DNA of 64,000 nucleotides, from positions 62,001-126,000 of the forward strand of contig NZ_JAQOSQ010000009.1 in NCBI RefSeq assembly GCF_030068455.1, read 5' to 3'. Below the pieces are notes generated by a model that searched no databases, had not been told where the DNA came from, and saw only the letters and a list, made by a program, of their open reading frames with translations. This DNA is from Roseofilum casamattae BLCC-M143. Its GTDB lineage: Bacteria > Cyanobacteriota > Cyanobacteriia > Cyanobacteriales > Desertifilaceae. This document shows, piece by piece, positions 51,262-62,200 of the stretch; position 1 is the first letter of the stretch, and every line of letters starts with the position of its first letter. The position numbers and the translations under genes were made by a program.

Positions 51262-51385
51262 AATTGAGTTAAATTGTAACCATAACAGTTTTGCAGGATC
51301 GAACTGTTATGGCTAAAACTCCCCTAACTGTATTGGGTAAAAGTTCATGACCTTACGACCGATCGAGCGCATAGAAGGCAGTAAC
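51262..51385 (+). repeat. Right copy of the 124-bp island-flanking repeat
   Basis: This is the intact promoter region and first codons of the MocR-type gene. Its decayed copy lies at 46359-46482 in the same orientation, 4903 bp away. Similarity starts sharply at the left end and fades in the coding part. Confidence 0.75.
51280..51336 (+). promoter_or_regulatory. MocR/GntR-type operator: inverted plus direct half-sites
   Basis: Three half-sites fit ACTGTNNTGG. One is inverted (CCATAACAGTT, 51280-51290), one direct (AACTGTTATGG, 51302-51312) and one direct with a change (AACTGTATTGG, 51326-51336). The two direct copies are 24 bases apart. Mixed inverted and direct repeats upstream of the own gene are typical of MocR autoregulation. 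All three are kept in the relic at 46377-46433. Confidence 0.6.
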
Positions 51386-52789
51386 CTCTACGAACAAGTG
51401 GCAAACCGCATCGAGACCTTAATTGCGGAAGGAACGCTGCAACCGGGCGATCGCCTCCCCTCCGTACGCAAACTCCATCAACAAATGTCCGTAAGCATTT
51501 CCACCGCACTGGAAGCCTACCGCTTGTTAGAAGACCGGGGATTTATCGGCGCCAAACCCCAATCTGGGTATTTTGTCCGCCAGTTTAAATCTCGTCCGGA
51601 ACCGGAGCGCTCTTCTCCGCGCCAAGAAGCCTGTTGCGTGGATACCTCTCTCGTGTTCCAAGTGAATGCCATGTTGCACGATCCGGAAATTATCCAACTC
51701 GGTGCAGCGGTTCCGGGAATGGATCTATTGCCGTTATCGGCATTAAATCGACTGATGGGACAAGTGTTGCGACAAGATCCAATTCTGGCCCACGGATATA
51801 CCCCACCTCCAGGACGAATTGAGTTTCGGCGGGCAGTTGCGCGGCGCATGTTAGATGCAGACTGTACCGTATCTCCCGACCAAATTGTCGCCACCAATGG
51901 TACCACCGAAGCAGTCTACTTATCCCTGCAAGCGGCCACGCAACCGGGAGATACCGTCGCGATCGCCTCTCCCTCCTATTACGGATTGCTAGAAGCCCTA
52001 GAGAGCCTGCATTTGCGCGCCCTAGAACTCCCCACCCATCCTCGGGAAGGCATCTGTCTGGAAGCCCTGGAAACCGCTCTGAAACGCCATAGCATCGCTG
52101 CCTGCGCTCTAGTCTCTAACTTCAGCAACCCCTTGGGAACGCGAATGAGCGACGAGAAAAAAGAAGAACTCGTCGAGCTGTTGACGCAATATCAAGTTCC
52201 CCTCGTCGAAGATGACGTGTATGGAGATTTGGCCTTTAATGGCGATCGCCCGAAAGCCCTCAAAGCCTTCGATCGCGATGGTCTCGTCTTATATTGCTCT
52301 TCCTATAGCAAAGTGCTCTCCCCCGGCTTGCGCGTCGGTTGGTCTATTCCCGGACGCTACCAAACCAAAATCGAGCGACTGAAGCTGACAGCGAATATGA
52401 CCACCTGTCCGGCCAACCAATTGGCGATCGCCGCGTTTCTGGCCAACGGCGGTTACGATCGTCACTTGCGCCAGTTGCGTCGCGCTTACGAACAGCAGAT
52501 GATACAAATGATTCAAGCCATTTGCGACTATTTCCCGGAAGAAACCAAGGTCACCCATCCCAGTGGCGGTCATGTTTTGTGGGTCGAGCTTCCCCCCCAG
52601 TTTGATACCATGGAATTATTCTCTGCCGCCAGCCATTACAAAATTAGTATTTCTCCGGGAATTATGTTTTCTCCCTCCGGCTGTTATGGCAATTGCTTTC
52701 GCCTGAATTCTGGGTTACCTTGGTCGCCAAAACTGGAGAGAGCCATGGAACTTTTGGGTCAATTGATTCGCGATCGGTTAGCAGATTAA
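51347..52789 (+). CDS. MocR-type transcriptional regulator (GntR HTH plus aminotransferase domain)
   Basis: This 480-residue protein has an N-terminal GntR winged helix (about 8-75; [53 protein letters not shown]). A class I aminotransferase fold (about 110-478) follows. The PLP-binding lysine is Lys322 in [16 protein letters not shown], and the phosphate and pyridine contacts in VEDDVYGDL and [11 protein letters not shown] are visible. MocR proteins use PLP or its amino-acid adducts as effectors, often controlling vitamin B6 or amine metabolism. Operator half-sites lie just upstream. The coding region overlaps the frame but not the chosen start of cofH downstream. Confidence 0.9.
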   Translation: MTLRPIERIEGSNLYEQVANRIETLIAEGTLQPGDRLPSVRKLHQQMSVSISTALEAYRLLEDRGFIGAKPQSGYFVRQFKSRPEPERSSPRQEACCVDTSLVFQVNAMLHDPEIIQLGAAVPGMDLLPLSALNRLMGQVLRQDPILAHGYTPPPGRIEFRRAVARRMLDADCTVSPDQIVATNGTTEAVYLSLQAATQPGDTVAIASPSYYGLLEALESLHLRALELPTHPREGICLEALETALKRHSIAACALVSNFSNPLGTRMSDEKKEELVELLTQYQVPLVEDDVYGDLAFNGDRPKALKAFDRDGLVLYCSSYSKVLSPGLRVGWSIPGRYQTKIERLKLTANMTTCPANQLAIAAFLANGGYDRHLRQLRRAYEQQMIQMIQAICDYFPEETKVTHPSGGHVLWVELPPQFDTMELFSAASHYKISISPGIMFSPSGCYGNCFRLNSGLPWSPKLERAMELLGQLIRDRLAD

Positions 52790-52833
52790 GTAAGAATTTG
52801 TCAATGTTGTCTTGCAAAGAAGATGAGGAAATT

Positions 52834-54000
52834 ATGGCGTTCGCCTCCGGCCGGTCGAAGCCCATCGCACTTAACCCAGCGGATAAAATTTTGAACCGCT
52901 CTTTAGCAGGAGCCGATATATCGGTTGAAGAAGGCATAACTCTGCTCCAGCAAACGGAAGCAGAGGTCATTTCTGCGATTCGAGAAACGAGCGATCGCCT
53001 GCGCCAACAGCAAGCAGGAAATACCGTTACCTATGTCATCAATCGCAATATTAACTTCACCAATATTTGCGAGCAATATTGTAGTTTTTGTGCCTTTCGT
53101 CGCGATGCCAATACTCCAGGAGCCTATTGGCTGACGAATGACGTTATTCTAGAAAAAACCGCCAATGCTGTGGGTCGCGGTGCCACCGAAATTTGTATGC
53201 AAGGAGGACTGAATCTCGAAGCCAAAATTAATGGCAATTCTCTCGACTATTATGTTAGTTTAGTCAAAACGATTAAACAGAACTACCCGCAACTGCACCT
53301 CCACGCCTTCTCTCCGCAAGAAATTCAGTTTATTGCCCGAGAAGATAAGATTAGCTACGATCGCGTCATTTCTACTTTAAAAGATGCTGGAGTTGGCTCC
53401 ATGCCCGGTACGGCGGCAGAAGTCTTAGACGATCGCATTCGCGCCGTAATTTGTCCGGAAAAAATTAATAGCGAAACCTGGCTAGAAATTGTCGCAACAG
53501 CCCATCGTTTGGGAATGCCAACTACCAGCACCATGCTATCGGGACATATTGAAAATTCCGAGCAGCAAATACGGCATTTAGAGTCTTTGCGTCGCTTGCA
53601 GCAAAAATCTAAAGAGTCTCATCTCGCAGAGATTACGGAATTTATTTTACTTCCGTTTGTCGGACAAGATGCACCCAAACCTTTAAGAAAGCGAGTCGGA
53701 CGAGATCAACCCGTTTTATCAGATACGTTGCTATTAACTGCAGTGGCTCGTATTTTTCTCGGAAATTGGATTGGTAACCATCAACCCAGTTGGGTGAAAT
53801 TAGGGTTAACCGGAGCAACAGACGCTTTGACCTGGGGATGTAACGATTTGGGCGGAACATTAATGGAAGAGCATATTACGAGTATGGCAGGAGCGCAAGG
53901 CGGAACTTGTATGGAAGTTGAAGCATTGCAAGCTGCAATTGGAGGAATTAATCGCCCTTGGCAACAGCGAGATACGTTATATCAGGCGATCGCAAAATAG
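52834..54000 (+). CDS. cofH: FO synthase subunit CofH (radical SAM)
   Basis: CofH joins tyrosine-derived 4-hydroxybenzyl radical to a ribityl-uracil; with CofG it makes FO, the deazaflavin chromophore used by cyanobacterial photolyases and in F420. The start is the ATG at 52834, with gagg 5 bases upstream; the open frame reaches back into the MocR gene. The 388-residue product has the radical SAM cluster CEQYCSFC (C-x3-C-x2-C), [12 protein letters not shown], and the C-terminal [18 protein letters not shown]. All features are intact. cofG is not in the window. The 44-bp gap to the MocR stop allows cotranscription. Confidence 0.92.
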   Translation: MAFASGRSKPIALNPADKILNRSLAGADISVEEGITLLQQTEAEVISAIRETSDRLRQQQAGNTVTYVINRNINFTNICEQYCSFCAFRRDANTPGAYWLTNDVILEKTANAVGRGATEICMQGGLNLEAKINGNSLDYYVSLVKTIKQNYPQLHLHAFSPQEIQFIAREDKISYDRVISTLKDAGVGSMPGTAAEVLDDRIRAVICPEKINSETWLEIVATAHRLGMPTTSTMLSGHIENSEQQIRHLESLRRLQQKSKESHLAEITEFILLPFVGQDAPKPLRKRVGRDQPVLSDTLLLTAVARIFLGNWIGNHQPSWVKLGLTGATDALTWGCNDLGGTLMEEHITSMAGAQGGTCMEVEALQAAIGGINRPWQQRDTLYQAIAK

Positions 54001-54248
54001 CAAACGTTTGCCCAATTGAGATTTGCGATCGCTGGAATTGTATTCGCCCATGACCGATCGGTATGATGCCGCACAACCGTTGGCGCGATCGCTAACAATG
54101 TATCTTTTGCGACCTTTAACCCATTTTCCACCATCGAATCCGCTGACTTGCCCAGGGCCAACCCATAGTGGATTATCCCGATAGTTTGGTATGATAGAAA
54201 GATCTATGAACTTAAACTGTTAACTTAAATCAGGACAAAGGAAAAAGA

Positions 54249-54431
54249 ATGACCCAAGTGGTAGTCGGTGAAAACGAAGGAATTGACTCAGCTCTACGCC
54301 GCTTTAAGCGCCAAGTATCGAAAGCTGGAATTTTGGCGGACGTGAAAAGCCGCCGCCATTTTGAAACCCCTCAAGAGAAGCGCAAGCGCAAAGCCGTAGC
54401 AGCTCGGCGGAAACGGCGCATGTCCCGGTAA
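54249..54431 (+). CDS. rpsU: 30S ribosomal protein S21
   Basis: This 60-residue protein is bS21, which helps mRNA binding by the small ribosomal subunit. It shows the family pattern [21 protein letters not shown] at the start and the Arg/Lys-rich C-terminus [17 protein letters not shown]. The ribosome site caaaggaaaa lies close to the ATG. A TATGAT box at 54190-54195 is a candidate -10 element with no clear -35. The GAAACCCGGTTTC repeat pair directly follows and may end the transcript. Confidence 0.97.
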   Translation: MTQVVVGENEGIDSALRRFKRQVSKAGILADVKSRRHFETPQEKRKRKAVAARRKRRMSR

Positions 54432-54447
54432 TTCAAACGTGCTAGAT

Positions 54448-54510
54448 AGAAACCGGGTTTCTCCACAAGAAGCTACTTCTGCTTGAGATTGAGCCAGAAA
54501 CCCGGTTTCT
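54448..54510. repeat. Pair of GAAACCCGGTTTC palindromes
   Basis: agaaaccgggtttct (54448-54462) and agaaacccggtttct (54496-54510) flank 33 bases between rpsU and the ImmA/IrrE gene. The unit is the same as at 3739-3803 and in the 22930 array; either copy can fold into a hairpin. Confidence 0.8.
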
Positions 54511-54518
54511 TGAAGATG

Positions 54519-55181
54519 TTACCCCAAAGATGAGGTAGAGTTTTTGCGGGAAACATTACCAGGCTTGAGTTTGCGCGAGCCTTGGGGCAGCTCAATCCAC
54601 CCTAAATCTTGCAAGCGATAGACCAGGTTAGAGATAGTGACGCCTAATTCGTCGCGGACTTGATAAAGAGTAGACCAGCGAGTTAAATCGCGATCGCCAC
54701 AGGTTTGCCGTAAAATAGATTCTGGCATGAGCAAACACCCAGCAAAATATTGCGCCTGCCATTCAATTGACTCTAATTCAGTCAACGAGCTATTGGGACG
54801 ACAGAGAAACGATTCATCGTTATTATGACGCTGGAGTGCCTGCACCTCTTCATCCACGGCGGCATGATTAATATGCAACATCCAGTGGCCGATTTCGTGA
54901 GCGAGGGTAGATGCTTGAAACCCTGCTGGTAAGGAAAGAATCTCTTCATTCAGTTCAATTTCGCGCTGGAGCGGGAGAATGCGGGCAGCGATCGGCCCGT
55001 ATTCGTCCGAGGGAATAGTATCCCACACCACTCCTAAGTCGAGAAAATCCGCAACCCGATCTACTTCCAGCGGCCAAGAAGGTTCCCATTTTGGGGTTAA
55101 CTCCATGCGCAGCAGCAGGTCGTCGGCCCGGCGCTCGATTTCTCGCTTAGGATAAAAGCGGTAGGGTTTAATGAGACTCAA
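54519..55181 (-). CDS. ImmA/IrrE family metallopeptidase
   Basis: This 220-residue protein contains the zinc motif HEIGHWMLH (about residues 92-100) in a DUF955 domain, followed by the conserved EWQAQYFAGCLLMPE with the third zinc ligand. ImmA/IrrE proteases cleave and inactivate an XRE-family repressor in response to damage. Its partner gene lies directly upstream and overlaps by 4 bp (ATGA). The C-terminal part is a winged-helix-like region (LTRWSTLYQVRDELGVTISNLVYRLQDLGWI). The length is normal for the family. Confidence 0.9.
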   Translation of the reverse strand: MSLIKPYRFYPKREIERRADDLLLRMELTPKWEPSWPLEVDRVADFLDLGVVWDTIPSDEYGPIAARILPLQREIELNEEILSLPAGFQASTLAHEIGHWMLHINHAAVDEEVQALQRHNNDESFLCRPNSSLTELESIEWQAQYFAGCLLMPESILRQTCGDRDLTRWSTLYQVRDELGVTISNLVYRLQDLGWIELPQGSRKLKPGNVSRKNSTSSLG

Positions 55182-55525
55182 GGGGAAGCATCCTCACTGG
55201 CAGCTTGAAACACCTTTTGCGCGAAATCCGGGTTTTCTCGCAACCGCCGTAAGAGGACGGGCATTTCGTCCGCATTCTGTTTCAGCAAGTCTTCATACTG
55301 ATGGGGAATGCGTCCGGCGAGACAGACGAGCATATCTGGGTCGAGTTCCAGATGTTTCGCCAGAGAGCGAATCACCTCCTCTTTCGGAGGATAGTCCGCA
55401 CGGTCGTTTTCGAGCTTGGATAGATAAGTAAAGTCAAGTTTGACCAGACCAGCCAAGCTGCGTTGGGAATGACCTTTATCTTTGCGCGCTTTACGCAAGA
55501 TTTTACCAAATGTTTCTAGTGTCAT
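55178..55525 (-). CDS. XRE-family transcriptional regulator
   Basis: This 115-residue protein has the helix-turn-helix LGKILRKARKDKGHSQRSLAGLVKLDFTYLSKLENDRADYPPKEEVIRSLAKHLELD at residues 7-62. A helical C-terminal part (LLRRLRENPDFAQKVFQAA) may be the protease-sensitive segment. It is translated with the ImmA/IrrE gene through a 4-bp overlap. Such pairs derepress phage or mobile-element genes under stress. It lies near the DUF4157 giant gene, but no shared promoter is seen. Confidence 0.92.
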   Translation of the reverse strand: MTLETFGKILRKARKDKGHSQRSLAGLVKLDFTYLSKLENDRADYPPKEEVIRSLAKHLELDPDMLVCLAGRIPHQYEDLLKQNADEMPVLLRRLRENPDFAQKVFQAASEDASP

Positions 55526-55660
55526 TGCTATTCTCCATTACAAATCTATCCTATCTCTAGTTTGAATAAAAAATCAAAAATTGGGTTGCCGGATGCTAGC
55601 ATTTTGAGTTAAGATGAGCTTGTTGACAAAATATTCAACCCAGGGATAGGAGGCGAGACG

Positions 55661-55951
55661 ATGGCTCAGACATGGACAGACACCACATATAAATTAGATG
55701 GTACCGAGATGACGATTTTAACAACCCACCCCCGTCATCATCAAGTTTCCTTATACGTTCCCGGTTATTCCCTCGGAGGTAATGGATTTTCAATTTTCTT
55801 CGGTGAAGAACATATTGAGCTGCTCGAAACCCTGCTAACTGAGTTAAAAGAGTGCAACCAGGGTGCGGACGAGAAAAGAAGCAATAATTTTATTGCCAAA
55901 CCCGAACCGGTCACCTTGCATGTCTCGGCGACCGAAGAGATTGCAGTTTGA
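55661..55951 (+). CDS. Small hypothetical protein
   Basis: This 96-residue protein reads MAQTWTDTTYKLDGTEMTILTTHPRHHQVSLYVPGY and is beta-rich at first, then helical (EEHIELLETLLTELKECNQG). A ggataggag site lies 9 bases upstream. No family, signal or motif is recognised. It lies between the XRE gene and the DUF4157 giant gene in the orientation of the latter, with a 262-bp gap that holds only palindromes. Confidence 0.55.
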   Translation: MAQTWTDTTYKLDGTEMTILTTHPRHHQVSLYVPGYSLGGNGFSIFFGEEHIELLETLLTELKECNQGADEKRSNNFIAKPEPVTLHVSATEEIAV

Positions 55952-56054
55952 TTGAGGGAATGGGGAATAGAGAATATTTCGATCGCTAAATATTAATCTT
56001 CTCTTTCCTCTACCTTAATTTTGTTCGCATTCTTGTTTGTAGCTGCGGAATTTT

Positions 56055-56080
56055 ATAGCGATCGCAATCGCGATCGCTAT
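56055..56080. repeat. Palindromic pair of HIP1 octamers
   Basis: ataGCGATCGC and its reverse complement flank 4 bases. It is a hairpin made from two HIP1 sites in the 262-bp gap upstream of the giant DUF4157 gene; the rest of that gap shows nothing recognisable. Confidence 0.6.
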
Positions 56081-56213
56081 GCTAATATTGAGCTTGCCTG
56101 AAATTTGGCAATACATCATAATCTATCCCAATCAAATAATTATAGGTCTTGCCATCTTCGTAACGCGAACCCGAGATCGGGCCTCTATGAAAACTCATGG
56201 GAAATAATTAGTT

Positions 56214-59200
56214 ATGGCAACTAGAGTTAAAGCACGAGTTCCCGAAACTCCAACTCCCGCAGCACCAGTCAAAAATCCGCTCCCGCCGCTCCACTCGTTT
56301 GTTGAGCCATCGTCTGCTACTTTAGAGACAAGCACTACAGAGTCTCCTGCGCTACAAACTTTACTGGCTAATCCACATCCTCCTAATGAAAATGGAAGAG
56401 GGACGGTTATTCAAGAAAAAAATAACGAGCGACTGCGTGCTGCGTCCTCTCTCGGGTATCGGTTTGGCGAAATTTCAGTGGCTCCTGCTTCATCAGTACA
56501 GGACGCCAAAGTTCAGTCAAAGGTAGAAGAAAGCGATCGCCACACCCCCTTAAAAGACGGCTCATTTAATGCTAGTAAATCAGTAGAATCGCGGATTCAA
56601 GCTAAGCAAGGGGGAGGCAGACCATTACCGGATACCACGCGATCGTTCATGGAAGATCGATTTGGTAACGACTTTAGTCAAGTTAGAATTCACACTGACA
56701 GCACGGCAGTTCAACTCAGCCAAGATCTGCAAGCCAAAGCCTTTACCCACGGTCGCGATATCTACTTTAATTCTGGATATTATAATCCCAGCTCTAATAG
56801 CGGTAAGCACTTGCTGGCCCACGAACTAACTCATACGATCCAGCAAAAAGGTGCCCAACTAAAACCGAAAACGATTCAACCGAAAACAGCAAAATCAAAT
56901 AAAATCTCCCCAGTTAAAAAAACTCAGTTAATGCCGGCAGATAATGCCATTAAGGCTAATGTCACGCGCAAACCTTTAGCACGAAGAATTCAGCGGACAG
57001 AAGAAAAAAGTGGCATTGATGTTAATCTCAAACCCCTAGCTGCTCCAATTCAGCGAAAAGCCGAAATCCAAAGCAATGAGATTGATGTTACCCGGAAGCC
57101 TTTGGGGATGAAAGTGCAACGCCAGGAGCAACAAAATGGGGTTGACATTAACTTAAAACCCCTAGCGAGTCAAATTCAACGCACCCAAGGCAATCCCCTT
57201 AAAATTCAACCTGAATTGATTGTTGGCGCGCCCAACGATCCTTACGAGCAAGAAGCCGATCGCATGGCGGACGCAGTAATGAATAATTCTTCAACTTCTG
57301 CGATTCAATCGAAAGGAAACGAGAGTAGCGATGAGATTAACTTAAAGCCCCTGGCTCAAAAAGATTCTGCCGAACATAGCGCGATCGATGTCAATCTCAA
57401 GCCCGAGAAAGAGCAGAAAGAAGAAAAAACTCTGGAAGCTGCACCAGCTCCCATGTTGAATATACCACCGGTGAATACGGACGAGCAAAACGTTAATATC
57501 ACCTTGAAACGGGACACTGGAGCTACTCCCGAAACCAATATTCGCCAACCTTCGACAGGAAAAAGCATCCAGCGAGCGAAGAGAGGGCGTTCTAAAAAAA
57601 GCAATGCTTCTCTCTATCAACCATTATTCGGAGGCGGGCCTTCCCACGGCGGTTATAAAAACGAAGAAGGAGACGATACCGATGTTTTCCTGAAACTGGA
57701 TGAAGAACAGGTCGCCGTGCAATCACCAGAGGTTCAGTCAGCACAGACCGATAATTCAGCGCCAGTAGTGCAAGCCAGTAGCGACGGTTCTTTTACGGCG
57801 AGCAGTAATGTTGAGAATAAAGTCAAAAGCTCTGAAGGCGGAGGCTCGTCCTTATCGCCAACCACAAAAAACTTCATGGAGTCGCGCTTCGACAACGACT
57901 TCAGTAACGTTCGGGTGCATACTGATAGCTCCGCCGTGCAGATGAACAAAGACCTGGGAGCAAAAGCATTTACTCATAAAAATGATATTTATTTTAATTC
58001 CGGACAATACAATCCCAGTTCGAGTACTGGGAAACACTTAATTGCTCACGAGCTTACCCATACTATTCAGCAAACCGGGCCGAGCGTGCGTACCAAGCCG
58101 GATATTCAGAAAGAAGGCGATAACCAAAACAAGAAGAGTATCGCTCAAGATGTCAACGAAAATACGACAGAACTCAGCGACGAAGATTATAGCGAAAAAG
58201 ATCTGAAAAAGTTAAAGAAGGATGCGAATAAAACGGAAGAACAAGAAGCGAAAGATAAGGGTAAAAAGAAAAATGGAGGAGAAGGAGGAGAACAAGAAGG
58301 GGAAGATGGAGCGGACGAACAGGGAGCAGATGTTGTTGCCAATGCAACAGATGAATCGGCTCAAGTTGACGTTGCTGAAGATTTGAAAAAGGGGATGGAC
58401 TCCTCTATAAATGAGCCACCCGTACCGGTAGTTATTCCGGACGTGCTTCCCGGACAAGTCAATTCCGACGATCCGCTACAAAACCCAGCCTTTATTGCCG
58501 TTACTCAACAAGTTGGGCAACAAGGAGAGCAGTTCTCTAAGCATGACGATCCGCAAAAGGAAGTGGTAGAAGTCCAAGATGCAGTCGTCGATGAAAATCA
58601 ACCGGGACGCAAGGCGCAAGAAAGCAAAACTGATGCTACTGCTGGTTTAGACCCGCAATTCTTCGATCGCGAAGCCTTCGTGCAGCAATTATTTGCAGCT
58701 TTGGGGATTGAAGAACCAAAGAATATGGACGAAGTTAAAAGTGGTGGTGGCATTGGCTCTCAAACCGAAGGGGCGATCGATAAAGGCGTGGGAGATGCCA
58801 AGAAAAATGCTGGTGGTGGCATACCGGAGGCGACACAAGTACCTCTCGCTCCCAAAGAAGAGGATATGAAGCCGGTTAAGGAGATGGAGTCTATTGAAGG
58901 CAAAGTCAATGATATGACTCCGATTGTTCCACAAGTGGATAAAGCAGCTCCTCCAGCGACTTCAAGGGAGGATGTAGAAGATAAGTTCGCCGAACAGCAG
59001 GAAGGACTGAAGGAGGCGTTTGGAGATTTCCAAGCCAAGTTAATTGTTGGCGGTCCTCAAGATAAGTACGAGGTTGAAGCCGATCGCATGGCAGATACGG
59101 TCATGGGAATGAGCGAACCCCAGCCTCAAACGATTCAAGCGAAGTCCGCACCAGAAGGAACGCCCAAAGTCAATCAACAAACCAAAGAAGATGCAGCACA

Positions 59201-62200
59201 AATGAAACGCTCTGCCCTGATTGAGAGGCAGATTATTCAAGCGAAGTCTTTGGCTCGCACGATCCATCGCTCTCCGAAGTCGCTCGTACAACGGAAAGAG
59301 CAGGTTGAGGTAGAGCAAGCCGAGGCAATGGATTTGGGTACGGGAACCGGTAAAACGATATCGACGAAGGATATGGAAACCTTCAGCGATATGGGTGGAG
59401 ACAAAGCACTACAAGGATTACAACAGACGGAAAGATTTAGTCAAGAAGGACCGCAAGAGTTTCGGAAACAGGAAGAAGGCGCGATCGCCAATACCAAAAC
59501 GCGCAACCAAGAGCGATCGCAACAAACCACAGAATCGATGCAGAATCAGCGCGCCCAAACCATGACGGATATGACCGTCAAAAAGCAAGAAACAAAGGGA
59601 GCCAATGAAGCAGCTCGTTTGCGAATTACGGAAGAGTTAAACTCGATTTATAGCGAATCTCAAGCCAAAGTTAATGGCATCCTGACAGAGATGGATGGAG
59701 AAGTTAAACGGAGAATGGAGCTGGGGAAACGGTTGGCTCGTCATGCGTTTGAGGTCGTGCAAAGAGCCGCATTCAAAAAATGGCAGACCAATTATTACTA
59801 CCATCGTTATGGAATTACAATTAACTTATTGTTTGTAAAATTTAAGGTCTTCAATATTTTTCTATGGTTAAAAGAAAGGTTGTTTACTGGTTTACCGGAT
59901 GAAGTTAATAAAATTTATAGCGATGCTAAAGAAGTGTATGTCAATTTCTTGAGACAATCTATTGCTGGAGATACTGAATTTAAACCCAAAGTCGAAACCG
60001 GCGAAGTAAAAAGCGTACTCGGCCATGTAACTGGAATGTACAATGAGCTGGGAAAAAATGCGATCGCGCCTTATGTCGAGCAGAAGATGAGCGAAGCGAA
60101 AACGGCCATTGATGAAGGTAAAGCTAAATTTAAATCAGCAGTAGAGAAACTAGGGCCAGAAGAAAAACAATTAGCTCAAGGAGCCGTCGCTGATATTCAA
60201 GGTAAGTTTAATAACCTAGAAAATAATGTCAAAAGCTATCAAGATAATTTAGTCAATCAAATTACTGAAAGCTACAAACAAGGCTTAAAGGAAATTGACG
60301 ATCGGATTAAACAACTCAAAGACGCCAATAGAGGTTGGATCGTCCAAGCCCTAGATTTCATTCTGGATATTATCAAAAAAATCATTAAATTTCTGCTGAC
60401 ACCGATTAAGTGGGCGTTTTCGCTGCTTGGAATCGATCCCATATTTATCGATGCGTTGATTGACGATCCGGGTGGATTCATGAGCAACTTTTTTGGCGGA
60501 CTCAAAGATGGATTCCTCAATTTTGTCAAGAACTTTCCCAAGCATTTTCTTAATGGTCTAGTCGAATGGTTGTTCGGTAATATCGGCCCGATTAAACTAC
60601 CGAAGAAATTTGACTTAAAAGGATTTTTTGACATTTTTCTACAGATTATGGGCTTCAGCAAAGATGCAATTTTAGCGATCGCGGCGGAAGTCTTTGGTTA
60701 CGATATCGTCAATGCGATTAAGGAAGCCATTGAAGGAGCTGATATTAATGAAATTATTGCTGGAATGGGTAAGGCAGCCGGCGCGATCGTCCAATTAATT
60801 TATACCGTCATCACGAAAGGACCTGCGGCGGCTTGGGAATTTATCATTGATATCATTGACGAGATGAAAGGACTCTTCATCAAAGAGCTGAGTATTATGG
60901 TCAGTATTGAAATCGTCAAAGCTGCCGTTATGTGGTTGATTGGTCTCCTCAATCCGGCGTCCGCAATTATCAAAATCATTAAAGCTGTTGTCCAAGTCAT
61001 TATTTTCTTTGTCGAGAATTACAAGAAAATAATTGAATTAATTAAAACGATTTTTGCGGGTTTAGCAATGATTGCTAGAGGCGATAAAGCCGGATTCTCG
61101 AAAGCAGTAGAAATGGTATTAGCCGGACTGATTCCCATTGGTTTATCATTCTTAGCTAGTCTGATCGGGATAGGCGGAATTGCTAATAAGATTCGCAAGA
61201 TTGTCAAGAAGGTAACCGGACCATTCCGCAAGAAATTGAAAAAGCTGTTTGATAAAGTAGCTGCGCCCTTTAAGAAAGCATTTGGAAAAGCGAAAGCTTG
61301 GGGAACAAAGAAATATAATAGCGCGAAAGAGTGGGGAACAAAGAAATACAATAACGCAAAAGATAAAGCAACAGCCGCGAAAGATAAATTCAAAGAAAAA
61401 TTCACTCCGAAGAAGAAGAAAGACAAGAAAAAGACAGAGAAAGAACAACAGCGAGATGAATACAAACGCAAGGTTGAGAAGCAGAAGACCGAAGTCAAGC
61501 AGATTATTTCTCAGGGCGAAAGCCGAGGAGAACAACTGATTGAAGACCGGCGAGATCCGAAAGAAGTGAAGAAAGGGCTGAAAAACCTAGAATCTTCCGT
61601 TGAGGAAGGGAAAGAATTTGCTCAAGTGAAAAGTGTTAAGGTCAGCACGGGCATGATGGGTGGATTTAGCAACAAGTACACCCTAACGGGAACGATTAAG
61701 AAGCTGAAGATTCCGAAAAAGAGTTCAAAAGCGCGCCGTCAACCCGTTGCTGGCAACGCGAATCTGCCCGCAGAAGCCTTGCAAGCTCAAGCCGATCCAA
61801 TGGTGGTGCAACTGAAGAAAGATAAGTGGAAAGATAAGAAAAATAAACTCATTGTCGATGATAAATCTAGCTCCAGTAAATTTATCCTAGAGGCAAGATT
61901 GATCGATGAATCGGATGTACTCTCCGTATTAGGTCGGGAGATCGAACGCAAAGCTCGGAAGTTTCAAGGCCAACAGCCGACAGTGCGATTTAAACCCCTG
62001 TTGCCGAAGTACAAAAAACAATACGATCTCACCTCCATTAACCTAGCAAATCGTACGGGATTGATGGATAGAGCCGATCGCCAGGTCGAATACGAAATTA
62101 CCGCTAGAGTTCCGGTACAAGAGACCAACGCGAAGCGGAAAGAAGCTCCCGGCAGTTTTGCTGGCGCGCCCCTCAATAACAATATCGAACTGCGGATTCA

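Noticed and set aside
52693-54000. cofH starting at 52693
   Set aside because: That start lies inside the MocR gene and adds a tail without likeness; the ATG at 52834 with GAGG upstream is better.
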